Shown here piece by piece: positions 24,001 through 31,241 of a stretch of 64,000 nucleotides of DNA (its first letter is position 1; each line of letters begins with the position of its first letter). Source of the stretch: Clostridiales bacterium (lineage in GTDB: Bacteria; Bacillota; Clostridia; Oscillospirales; Oscillospiraceae); NCBI GenBank assembly GCA_004551945.1, contig SFPN01000001.1, forward strand, positions 1 to 64,000. The letters are read 5' to 3'. The notes below the pieces were generated by a model. The model did no database searches. It was not told the origin of the DNA and saw only the letters and a program-made list of their open reading frames with translations. The position numbers and the translations under genes were made by a program.

Positions 24001-25986
24001 ATGGCAAAAACCAAGCAGGAATACGGCAACGAATCCATCTCCATGCTGGAGGGGGCCGACCGGGTGCGCAAGCGCCCCGGGGTGATTTTCGGCTCCGACG
24101 GGCTGGAGGGCTGCGAGCACGCCGTGTTCGAGATCCTCTCCAACGCCATCGACGAGGCCCGGGAGGGCTATGGTACGGAGATCATCGTCACCCGCTACCG
24201 GGACGGCCGCATCCAGGTGGAGGACTTCGGCCGGGGCTGCCCCGTGGACTGGAACGAAAAGGTGGGCAAGTTCAACTGGGAGCTGGTCTTCTGCGAGCTC
24301 TACGCCGGAGGCAAATACGAAAACGCCTCCGGGGAGAACTACGAATACTCCCTGGGCCTTAACGGCCTGGGTGCCTGCGCCACCCAGTACGCCTCCCGGT
24401 TCATGGACGTCACCGTCCGCCGGGACGGCAAGCGGTACGACCTCCACTTTGAAAAGGGCAGTCTGGTGGGCGAGATGAAGGTCTCCCCCGCCGACCGGAA
24501 AAAGACCGGCACCTCCATCACCTGGCTTCCCGACCTGGAGGTGTTCACCCAGACGGACATCCCCGCCGAATACTTTACCGACGTGCTCCACCGCCAGGCG
24601 GTGGTGAACGCCGGGGTGGTTTTCCGGTTTAAAAACCAGGGGGAGAAGGGCTTTGAGGAGACCGTCTTTTCCTATGAGCACGGCATCGCCGACTATGTGG
24701 CGGAGCTGGCCGGGGAGAACCCCCACACCCCCATCCAGTTCTGGACCGGGGAGCGGGTGGGCCGGGACCGGGCGGACAAGCCCGAGTACAAGGTCAAGCT
24801 CTCCTGCGCCTTCTGCTTCTGCCCGGCGGTGAAGGTGGTGGAGCACTACCACAACTCCTCCTGGCTGGAGCACGGAGGCGCGCCGGAAAAGGCCATGCGC
24901 TCCGCCTTCCTCTCCGCCATGGACGGCTGGCTGAAGCAGAACGGCAAATACAACAAGAACGAGGCCAAGATTACCTGGCCGGACATTCAGGAGACCCTCA
25001 TTTTTGTCTCCAACAACCTGTCCACCCAGACCTCCTACGAAAACCAGACCAAAAAGGCGGTGAACAACCGCTTTATCCAGGAGGGCATGACCGACTTTCT
25101 CCGGGAGAACCTGCAAATCTTCCTCCTGGAAAACCCCCAGGCGGTGGAGGAAGCCGCCCGGCAGATCTTGGTGAGCAAGCGCAGCCGGGAGGCCGGGGAA
25201 AAGGCCCGGCTCACCATCAGGAGCAAGAGCCTGGCGGGAAACCTGGACATCGCCAACCGGGTGCAGAAGTTTGTGGACTGCCGCACCAAGGACGTCTCCC
25301 GCCGGGAGCTGTATATCGTGGAGGGCGACTCCGCCCTGGGCTCGGTGAAGCTGGGCCGGGACGCGGAATTTCAGGGCATCATGCCCGTCCGGGGCAAAAT
25401 TTTAAACTGCCTGAAAGCCGACTATGGCAAGATCTTCAAGAGCGAGATCATCACCGACCTGCTGAAAGTCGTGGGCTGCGGCGTGGAGGTCAGCGACAAG
25501 CACAACAAGGACCTGTCCCTCTTTAACCTGGACAACCTCCGGTGGAACAAAATCGTCATCTGCACCGACGCCGACGTGGACGGCTACCAGATCCGCACCC
25601 TGATCCTCACCATGCTCTGGCGGCTGACCCCCACCCTCATTGAAAAGGGCTACGTCTACATCGCGGAATCCCCCCTGTATGAGATTTCCTCCGGGGGCAA
25701 GACCTGGTTTGCCTACTCCGAAAAGGAAAAGGCGGAGGTTCTGACCAAACTGGAAGGCAAAAAGCCCACCATCCAGCGGTCCAAGGGTCTGGGCGAAAAC
25801 GACCCGGAGATGATGTGGATGACCACCATGAACCCCGACACCCGCCGCCTGATCCGGGTGATGCCCACCGACGCCGAGGCCACCGCCCAGGTCTTTGACC
25901 TGCTGCTGGGGGAAAACGCCCAGGGCCGGAAGGAGCACATCGCCGAAAACGGCTACAAATATCTGGATCTGGCGGATATTTCTTAA
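24001..25986 (+). CDS. Type IIA topoisomerase B subunit (GyrB/ParE), divergent paralogue
   Basis: 661 residues. ATPase half: EILSNAIDEA, VEDFGRGCPVD and SLGLNGLGACATQYAS, which correspond to the GHKL motifs but differ from the usual GGLHGVG. The transducer domain follows. TOPRIM half: IVEGDSALGSVKLGRD (consensus EGDSAGGS), MPVRGKILN and the metal-binding TDADVDGYQ. Catalytic Glu and Asp residues are kept, so it should cut and pass DNA with the A subunit encoded at 26450. The altered motifs mark a lineage distinct from housekeeping gyrase. AAGGAG precedes the ATG. Confidence 0.92.
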   Translation: MAKTKQEYGNESISMLEGADRVRKRPGVIFGSDGLEGCEHAVFEILSNAIDEAREGYGTEIIVTRYRDGRIQVEDFGRGCPVDWNEKVGKFNWELVFCELYAGGKYENASGENYEYSLGLNGLGACATQYASRFMDVTVRRDGKRYDLHFEKGSLVGEMKVSPADRKKTGTSITWLPDLEVFTQTDIPAEYFTDVLHRQAVVNAGVVFRFKNQGEKGFEETVFSYEHGIADYVAELAGENPHTPIQFWTGERVGRDRADKPEYKVKLSCAFCFCPAVKVVEHYHNSSWLEHGGAPEKAMRSAFLSAMDGWLKQNGKYNKNEAKITWPDIQETLIFVSNNLSTQTSYENQTKKAVNNRFIQEGMTDFLRENLQIFLLENPQAVEEAARQILVSKRSREAGEKARLTIRSKSLAGNLDIANRVQKFVDCRTKDVSRRELYIVEGDSALGSVKLGRDAEFQGIMPVRGKILNCLKADYGKIFKSEIITDLLKVVGCGVEVSDKHNKDLSLFNLDNLRWNKIVICTDADVDGYQIRTLILTMLWRLTPTLIEKGYVYIAESPLYEISSGGKTWFAYSEKEKAEVLTKLEGKKPTIQRSKGLGENDPEMMWMTTMNPDTRRLIRVMPTDAEATAQVFDLLLGENAQGRKEHIAENGYKYLDLADIS

Positions 25987-26079
25987 CTCGCAGACCCCTC
26001 TTCGCGCCCCTCCCAAAGAGGCCCTTGCGGAGGATCTAACCCAACTGATACAGAACAAATACAGAAAGGACGTGTCTCT

Positions 26080-26292
26080 ATGGACAACAAGCAAGCAAGA
26101 AAGACCGGCCGGACCATCATCGTCTGCGGCTGCATCTTTATCGTCCTCTCCAAGCTGTGGCTCGGCCTGGCCTTTATCGCCGTGGGGCTGGGCTTCATGG
26201 CGATCCTGGGCCGCTGCCCCCACTGCGGCAGGCAGCTTCTCACCCTCTCCCCCACGGCGACCCAGTGCCCCAAGTGCCACAAGCCGCTATAA
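26080..26292 (+). CDS. Small membrane protein with zinc ribbon
   Basis: 70 residues. One long hydrophobic stretch (TIIVCGCIFIVLSKLWLGLA continuing to about residue 43) is followed by CPHCG and CPKCH, two CxxC knuckles 21 residues apart that should bind one zinc. AGAAAGGA precedes the ATG. It lies between the two topoisomerase subunit genes on the same strand. Function unknown. Confidence 0.75.
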   Translation: MDNKQARKTGRTIIVCGCIFIVLSKLWLGLAFIAVGLGFMAILGRCPHCGRQLLTLSPTATQCPKCHKPL

Positions 26293-26317
26293 GCCTGCCG
26301 GAAACGGCTGCGCCTTT

Positions 26318-26415
26318 GCGGAAAGCGCGCGCCTCCGGCGGGGCCCCCTTTCTCCGGAGAAATGGGGCCCCCGCCGGGCAGGCGGCCCCGCGGCTCTCCC
26401 CAAGGGAGGGCAATT
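26318..26415. repeat. Family B-like hairpin region
   Basis: Contains TTTCTCCGGAGAAATGGGG with flanking GGCCCC runs, as in the third hairpin of family B. It fills the gap before the A-subunit gene. Confidence 0.55.
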
Positions 26416-26449
26416 TCGGTCATCCCATCACACGAGGTAACAAACAGTT

Positions 26450-28699
26450 ATGGCAAAAAAGAAGAACCCGGACCAGGGGAAGAAGCGGGTCAATCCCGAA
26501 GGGGTCATGGGCCTGAAGGCCCAGGTCCTGGAGCAGCCCATCACCGACACCCTGGAAATCAACTACATGCCCTACGCCATGAGCGTCATCATCTCCCGGG
26601 CCATCCCGGAGATCGACGGCTTCAAGCCCTCCCACCGGAAGCTCCTGTACACCATGTACCAGATGAAGCTGCTGGGAGGAAACCGCACCAAGTCCGCCAA
26701 CGTGGTGGGAGCCACCATGAAGCTCAACCCCCACGGGGACGGGGCCATCTACGAGACCATGGTCCGCCTCTCCAAGGGCTACGGGGCCCTGCTGCACCCC
26801 CCGGTGGACTCCAAGGGCAACTTCGGCAAGGTCTACTCCCGGGACATGGCCTACGCTGCCTCCCGGTACACCGAGGTGAAGCTGGACCCCATCTGCGCAG
26901 AGCTCTTCCGGGACATTGACAAAAACGTGGTGGACTTCACCCCCAACTACGACGGCACCCTCACCGAGCCCCTGCTGCTGCCCACCTCCTTCCCCAACAT
27001 TCTGGTTTCCGCCAACATGGGCATCGCCGTGGGCATGGCCTCCAACCTGTGCGGCTTCAACCTGGGGGAAGTGTGCGACACCGCCATCGCCCGGATCAAA
27101 AACCCGGAGGCCGACCTGCTGGAGACCCTGAAAGCCCCCGACTTTCCCACCGGCGGCCTGCTGCTCTACGACCGGCAGGAGCTGGAGGGCATCTACCGCA
27201 CCGGCCGTGGCTCCTTCAAGGTCCGGGCCAAGTGGCGGTATGTGAAGGCAGAAAACCTCATTGAAATCTACGAGATCCCCTACACCACCACCGCCGAGGC
27301 CATCATCGACAAGGTGGCCGAGCTGATCAAAAGCGGGAAGATCCGGGAGATCTCCGACATGCGGGACGAAACCGACCTGTCCGGCCTGAAGCTGGCCATT
27401 GACCTGAAACGAGGCACCGACCCGGACAAGCTCATGCAGAAGCTCTTCCGGGCCACCCCCCTTCAGGACTCCTTCGCCTGCAACTTCAACATCCTGATCG
27501 ACGGCATGCCCAAGGTCATGGGGGTGGGGGAAATTCTGGACCGCTGGACCCAGTGGCGGTCGGACTGCGTCCGCCGCTCCGCCCAGTTCACCCTGGGGCA
27601 GAAGCAGGACAAGCTCCACCTGCTCCGGGGCCTGGCCGCCATCCTGCTGGACATTGACAAGGCCATCGCCATCATCCGAAACACCGAGCTGGACGCCATG
27701 GTGGTGCCCAACCTGATGGAGGGCTTCTCCCTGGACCGGGTCCAGGCGGAGTATGTGGCGGACATCCGCCTGCGGAACATCAACAAGGAGTATATCCTCA
27801 AGCGCACCGCCGAGATCCAGCAGCTGGAGAAGGACATTGCCGACCTGGAGGATCTCATCGCCAAGCCCGCCCGCATCCGGCGGGAGATTATCAGGCAGCT
27901 GGAGGGGGTCAAGAAGGCCTACGCCCTTCCCCGGCGCACGGAGATCCTCTACGAGGACCCCCTGGCGGAGCTCCCCGCTGAGACCGAAGCAGCCCCTGCC
28001 TACCCGGTCCACCTGTTTTTGTCCCGGGAGGGGTATTTCAAAAAGATCACCCCCCAGTCTCTCCGCATGTCCGGGGAGCAGAAGTACAAGGAGGGGGACG
28101 GCCCCGCCTTCCGCTGGGAGGCCACCAACGCCGCCGAGCTGATGCTCTTCACCGACCGGCAGCAGTGCTACAAAACCTGGGTCAGCGCCTTTGACGACGC
28201 CAAGGCCAGCGTGCTGGGAGACTACCTCCCCGCCCGGCTGGAGATGGAGGAGGGGGAGACCATCCTCTGGGCCTGCCTGCCCGGGGATTACGCCGGCCAC
28301 CTGCTGTTTTTCTTTGAAAACGGCAAGGCCGCCCGGGTCCCCCTGTCCGCCTACCAGACGGTGACCAAGCGGAAGAAGCTCACCGGGGCCTACTCCGACA
28401 AGAGCCCCCTGAAGGCGGTGCTCTTCCTGCCGGAGGACACCGAGGAGGAGGTGGTGCTCTACTCCAACGAGGGCCGCGCTTTGCTCTTCCCCACGGAGCA
28501 GATCCCCCTGAAAACCACCCGCAGCACCCAGGGCGTCCAGGTGATGACCCTGAAAAAGTCCTACAAGGTCCAGGGAGCCCAGGCGCTCTCCCAGACCCCC
28601 ATTGTGAACAAATCCCGCTACAAGGCCCGCAGCCTCCCCGCCGCCGGCGCTCTGCTGAAGGCCGAGGACCAGGGGGACACCCAGCTGTCCCTGCTGTAA
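26450..28699 (+). CDS. Type IIA topoisomerase A subunit (GyrA/ParC), divergent paralogue
   Basis: 749 residues, near ParC length. The breakage-reunion domain has PEIDGFKPSHRKLLYTMY, NPHGDGAIYETMVRLS (93-108) and the active-site Tyr140 in AASRYTEVKL. A coiled-coil region (about 440-490) and a C-terminal beta-pinwheel (about 510-730) follow. At the positions matching E. coli GyrA Ser83 and Asp87 it has Gly98 and Glu102. Ser83 and Asp87 anchor quinolones through a water-metal bridge, so binding may be weak. It works with the B subunit at 24001. Confidence 0.92.
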   Translation: MAKKKNPDQGKKRVNPEGVMGLKAQVLEQPITDTLEINYMPYAMSVIISRAIPEIDGFKPSHRKLLYTMYQMKLLGGNRTKSANVVGATMKLNPHGDGAIYETMVRLSKGYGALLHPPVDSKGNFGKVYSRDMAYAASRYTEVKLDPICAELFRDIDKNVVDFTPNYDGTLTEPLLLPTSFPNILVSANMGIAVGMASNLCGFNLGEVCDTAIARIKNPEADLLETLKAPDFPTGGLLLYDRQELEGIYRTGRGSFKVRAKWRYVKAENLIEIYEIPYTTTAEAIIDKVAELIKSGKIREISDMRDETDLSGLKLAIDLKRGTDPDKLMQKLFRATPLQDSFACNFNILIDGMPKVMGVGEILDRWTQWRSDCVRRSAQFTLGQKQDKLHLLRGLAAILLDIDKAIAIIRNTELDAMVVPNLMEGFSLDRVQAEYVADIRLRNINKEYILKRTAEIQQLEKDIADLEDLIAKPARIRREIIRQLEGVKKAYALPRRTEILYEDPLAELPAETEAAPAYPVHLFLSREGYFKKITPQSLRMSGEQKYKEGDGPAFRWEATNAAELMLFTDRQQCYKTWVSAFDDAKASVLGDYLPARLEMEEGETILWACLPGDYAGHLLFFFENGKAARVPLSAYQTVTKRKKLTGAYSDKSPLKAVLFLPEDTEEEVVLYSNEGRALLFPTEQIPLKTTRSTQGVQVMTLKKSYKVQGAQALSQTPIVNKSRYKARSLPAAGALLKAEDQGDTQLSLL

Positions 28700-28741
28700 C
28701 CCCCTCACGGGAACCCGCGTTTGAGAAAGGAGGCTCCGCAC

Positions 28742-29416
28742 ATGAAAAGAACCCTGGCGGTCCTGCTCTGCCTGTGCGCCCTCCTCACCGGCTGCACCCC
28801 CATGCTGGAGCGCAGCTACGCCTCCGAGACCCCCCACGTCCAGTTCTCCGACGAGTCCCAGAACGCCTCCATCCTCCGGGCGGAGACCTACCAGGGCCTG
28901 GTCAGCGCCCTGCTCCACCTGGTGGGCCAGGGGGAAGAGGACGGGGTGATCCGCCTGTACCAGTACGTCAGCGTCTCCGGCTCCGCCGCCAGCGACGTGG
29001 ACCAGGCCTGCCTGGAGGTCACCCAGGAGGACCCCCTGGGGGCTTACGCGGTGGACTACATTAAGTACGACGTGGGCCAGACGGCGGCCTATTACGAGGT
29101 CACCGTCAAGCTGGCCTACACCAAGACCCCTCAGGAGATCGCCCAGGTGGTCTCCGTCACCGGCACCTCCGCCATCGCCCAGGAGCTTCAGGGCCAGCTG
29201 GCCATTCTGCCCCGGCAGGCGGTGTTCCGGGTGAGCTACTTCACCAGGGAGGACAGCGCCGAGAGCATCCGCCAGGCGGTGCTGGAGGCCTACGGCCAGC
29301 AGACCCTCCGCCTGCCCCCCCTGGAGGAGGTCCAGGTAAACCTGTACCCGGACAGCGGCCAGCAGCGGGTGGTGGAGATCCTGCTGACCTGGGGAATCCA
29401 GGAAGAATTTTTTTAA
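28742..29416 (+). CDS. Lipoprotein of unknown function
   Basis: 224 residues from ATG 28742, 8 nt after AGGAGG; an ATG at 28721 is rejected. Lipoprotein signal KRTLAVLLCLCALLTGC, with the lipidated Cys at about position 18. The remainder (QGEEDGVIRLYQYVSVSGSA, YEVTVKLAYTKTPQEIAQVV) suggests two similar alpha/beta halves. It follows the A-subunit gene by 42 bp on the same strand. The family is not recognised. Confidence 0.75.
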   Translation: MKRTLAVLLCLCALLTGCTPMLERSYASETPHVQFSDESQNASILRAETYQGLVSALLHLVGQGEEDGVIRLYQYVSVSGSAASDVDQACLEVTQEDPLGAYAVDYIKYDVGQTAAYYEVTVKLAYTKTPQEIAQVVSVTGTSAIAQELQGQLAILPRQAVFRVSYFTREDSAESIRQAVLEAYGQQTLRLPPLEEVQVNLYPDSGQQRVVEILLTWGIQEEFF

Positions 29417-29434
29417 AAAAGCGCGAAAAAGTTG

Positions 29435-29463
29435 TTGACAAACCGGCAGGAGCATGATATTAT
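29435..29463 (+). promoter_or_regulatory. Promoter of tRNA-Gly
   Basis: TTGACA (29435-29440), a 17-bp spacer and TATTAT (29458-29463), 13 bp before the tRNA. Confidence 0.8.
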
Positions 29464-29476
29464 ATCTCTTGTCGAT

Positions 29477-29552
29477 GCGAGTGTAGCTCATCTGGTAGAG
29501 CGCCACCTTGCCAAGGTGGAGGTAGCGAGTTCGAGCCTCGTCACTCGCTCCA
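29477..29552 (+). tRNA. tRNA-Gly (anticodon GCC)
   Basis: 76 nt with encoded CCA. Acceptor stem GCGAGTG/CACTCGC, D arm GCTC/GAGC, anticodon stem CCACC/GGTGG around TTGCCAA (anticodon GCC) and T arm GCGAG-TTCGAGC-CTCGT. All arms pair. The last 30 nt recur at 29703-29732. Confidence 0.96.
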
Positions 29553-29555
29553 GTG

Positions 29556-29588
29556 AATCCCCTGCCCAATCGGGCGGGGGATTTCTTT
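29556..29588 (+). terminator. Terminator of tRNA-Gly
   Basis: AATCCCCTGCCC, AATC loop, GGGCGGGGGATT, TCTTT. A nearly identical copy is at 29891-29924. Confidence 0.88.
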
Positions 29589-29621
29589 ATTGTCTCACAA
29601 ACAAACTCGCTGCCTCCACCC

Positions 29622-29647
29622 AAATCCGCGGTGTAACCGCGGATTTT
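29622..29647 (+). terminator. Second terminator downstream of tRNA-Gly
   Basis: AAATCCGCGG-TGTAA-CCGCGGATTTTT, a compact stem with a U run. Confidence 0.82.
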
Positions 29648-29702
29648 TCAATCCAGGAGGTCCCGGGGTCCCCGCAAAAGCGCAGCTTTTGTGGGGTGGT
29701 TT

Positions 29703-29732
29703 TAGCGAGTTCGAGCCTCGTCACTCGCTCCA
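29703..29732 (+). repeat. Duplicated 3' end of tRNA-Gly (30 bp)
   Basis: Exact repeat of 29523-29552 (end of the variable loop, T arm, acceptor strand and CCA), 180 bp downstream. It cannot form a tRNA. It resembles an attachment-site duplication or the remains of a lost tandem tRNA gene. Confidence 0.9.
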
Positions 29733-29769
29733 AAAAAGAAGGACATCCAAATGGATGTCCTTCTTTTTT
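29733..29769 (+). terminator. Terminator after the duplicated tRNA end
   Basis: AAAAAAGAAGGACATCC, short loop, GGATGTCCTTCTTTTTT, immediately after the duplicated CCA. Confidence 0.9.
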
Positions 29770-29800
29770 GGTAACCTGCGGTCATTTAACTTGCTTTCGG

Positions 29801-29942
29801 CGGAGTGAATCCGCCGAAAGCCAAGAGTTTGGGCTTTGCCCAAACTGCTTGTACGGCGCACCTGCGCCGGCCCTGCCGTGCAAGGCTCTAAATCCCCTGC
29901 CCAATCGGGTGGGGGATTTTTTTATTGTCCCACAAACAAACG
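29801..29942. repeat. Hairpin cluster and second copy of the tRNA terminator
   Basis: Holds CTTTCGGCGG/CCGCCGAAAG and GTTTGGGC/GCCCAAAC hairpins, and at 29891-29942 a near copy of 29557-29610 (the terminator plus TTTATTGTC-CACAAACAAAC). Together with the entries above this accounts for the gap 29417-30022. Confidence 0.75.
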
Positions 29943-29969
29943 CATCCGAAGCTATTGTCATGTTTTTTA

Positions 29970-29998
29970 TTGAAATTGTCATGGAATTTACATATACT
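29970..29998 (+). promoter_or_regulatory. Promoter of the RelB/YafQ operon
   Basis: TTGAAA (29970-29975), a 17-bp spacer and TATACT (29993-29998), 25 bp upstream of the antitoxin ATG. Confidence 0.65.
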
Positions 29999-30022
29999 AT
30001 CCTTGAAAGGAGGAGAATGCCC

Positions 30023-30289
30023 ATGGCACAGACCAACGTCAACATTCGCATGGACGAAACCCTGAAAAAGCAGTTCGAGCACCTGTGCGGCGAGCTGGGG
30101 CTGAACATGACCACGGCCTTCAACCTCTTTGCCAAAACCATGGTCCGGCAGCAGGGGATTCCTTTTGAGATTTCCCTCCGCACCCCCAACGCCGAAACCC
30201 TGGCCGCCATTGACGATGTGAACCAAAAACGCAATCTCTCCGGTCCCTTCCCGTCTGTAGAGGCCCTCAAGGAGGCTCTGGATGCTTGA
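30023..30289 (+). CDS. RelB/DinJ-family antitoxin
   Basis: 88 residues from ATG 30023, 9 nt after AGGAGG. The N-terminus is a ribbon-helix-helix DNA-binding region (TNVNIRMDETLKKQFEHLCG, ELGLNMTTAFNLFAKTMVRQ) used to repress its own operon. The C-terminus (RNLSGPFPSVEALKEALD) should wrap the toxin. It overlaps the YafQ-like gene by 8 bp. Because the toxin is frameshifted, the antitoxin may now be an orphan. Confidence 0.92.
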   Translation: MAQTNVNIRMDETLKKQFEHLCGELGLNMTTAFNLFAKTMVRQQGIPFEISLRTPNAETLAAIDDVNQKRNLSGPFPSVEALKEALDA

Positions 30290-30552
30290 CATCTTCTATT
30301 CCGCCAAGTTCAAGAAGGACTATAAGCGGATCGTCAAGCAGGGACGGGACACGGAAATCCTGTTTCGTGTGGTGGCCCTCTTGGCCAACGAACAGCCCCT
30401 TCCTGCCCAATATAAAGATCATGCGCTGACAGGCGGCTACGGCGGCCACAGGGAGTGCCACCTGCAGCCGGACTGGCTGCTGATCTACAACGGAGCAAGG
30501 GTCGCTTACCCTGACTCTGACCCGCACAGGGTCCCACAGCGACCTGTTTTAA
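30282..30552 (+). pseudogene. YafQ-family toxin, frameshifted near the C-terminus
   Basis: The first 75 codons match YafQ/RelE-like mRNA interferases (FKKDYKRIVKQGRD, ALTGGYGGHRECHLQPDWLL). In this frame the expected C-terminus is lost and the frame runs on to 30740. One base out of frame, LTLTRTGSHSDLF with a stop at 30550-30552 is exactly the missing family ending. Removing one C from the CCC at 30509-30511 restores an 89-residue protein. The lost tail carries the His and Phe equivalent to YafQ His87 and Phe91, needed for cleavage, so the present frame should be inactive. A sequencing error cannot be ruled out. Confidence 0.85.
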
Positions 30553-30556
30553 CAGC

Positions 30557-30590
30557 ACGCCCCCGTCCCAACGGACGAGGGCGTTGTATT
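30557..30590 (+). terminator. Terminator of the RelB/YafQ operon
   Basis: ACGCCCCCGTCC with GGACGAGGGCGT, then TTGTATT. It starts 5 bp after the restored toxin stop, further support for that frame. Confidence 0.75.
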
Positions 30591-30609
30591 ACGGAACAAA
30601 AGCGGAGCA

Positions 30610-31083
30610 TCAGGCCTTTACCTCCTCCGGCGGGACGCCCAGGAGGAGCTGCACCCCGGCGCAGGCCAGCACGTGGAAGGGGGAGGTGCGGCTGGCCCGG
30701 GGCAGGCAGAGCTCCTGGCACTCCAGGCAGTCCCCCGTAAGGGTCACCACCTCCCGCTGGAGGGACAGGCACAGGTCCTTCTCCCCCAGGCTGGACAGGC
30801 TCAGGGAGTCCTTGGGAGACACGCCATAGCTCACCGCCCAGCCGGCCTCCACCGCCCCCACCAAGGGTGCCAGCCGCCCGGGCACCAGCAGCGCCCGGCA
30901 GACGGCAGGGGCCGCGTCCTCCCCCCGCAGGTCCGGGGACACCACCAGCAGGTCTGCCCGGGTCCCCTGGGGCAGGCTCGCCGCCGGGCACAGGCGGACC
31001 CGCTCCCGGAGCTCCGCCGGAAGGTTTGCCGCCAGGAAGGAGGACAGCCCCCCGCCGCTCTCCAGGACCCCAATGGTATACAT
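30610..31083 (-). CDS. Conserved-looking protein of unknown function
   Basis: 157 residues with GGGAGG 7 nt before the ATG at 31083. Alternating beta strands and helices (YTIGVLESGGGLSSFLAANL at the start, then ADLLVVSPDLRGED) suggest a Rossmann-like fold. Later stretches are AVSYGVSPKDSLSLSSLGE and CLSLQREVVTLTGDCLECQE. No catalytic motif, signal peptide or membrane segment is seen. It is divergent from proS. Confidence 0.65.
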   Translation of the reverse strand: MYTIGVLESGGGLSSFLAANLPAELRERVRLCPAASLPQGTRADLLVVSPDLRGEDAAPAVCRALLVPGRLAPLVGAVEAGWAVSYGVSPKDSLSLSSLGEKDLCLSLQREVVTLTGDCLECQELCLPRASRTSPFHVLACAGVQLLLGVPPEEVKA

Positions 31084-31155
31084 GCGCCGTCCCTCCCTTT
31101 CTCCCCCTTAGTATGAGAAAAATCCGCCGTTTTATCCCGGAACGGCCGGATGTTC

Positions 31156-31184
31156 TTGACATTTCCCCCCATCAGTCCTACAAT
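31156..31184 (+). promoter_or_regulatory. Sigma-A promoter of proS
   Basis: TTGACA (31156-31161), a 17-bp spacer and TACAAT (31179-31184). The leader to the ATG is only about 50 nt, too short for a T-box. Confidence 0.8.
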
Positions 31185-31241
31185 ATTTTTTATCGCCACG
31201 AAACCTCGTATTTGAGATTTTATCATAAAGGATGGAACACT

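Noticed and set aside
26420..29623. Open frame of 1067 codons opposite the topoisomerase A-subunit gene
   Set aside because: Composition and lack of domains mark it as an antisense shadow. It even runs through the tRNA-Gly gene.
29523..29732. Active integrated element between the two tRNA 3' ends
   Set aside because: Only 150 bp lie between the repeats, with terminators and no integrase gene; at most a scar.
29432..30022. N-terminal extension of the RelB-like antitoxin
   Set aside because: The frame passes through the tRNA and several terminators; a good ribosome-binding site precedes 30023.
30867..31241. N-terminal extension of prolyl-tRNA synthetase
   Set aside because: It would cover a consensus promoter and overlap a divergent gene; the Pro/Gly-rich translation has no homology to the family.
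31084..31241. T-box or other riboswitch in front of proS
   Set aside because: The leader is only about 50 nt from the promoter and has no specifier stem or T-box sequence.
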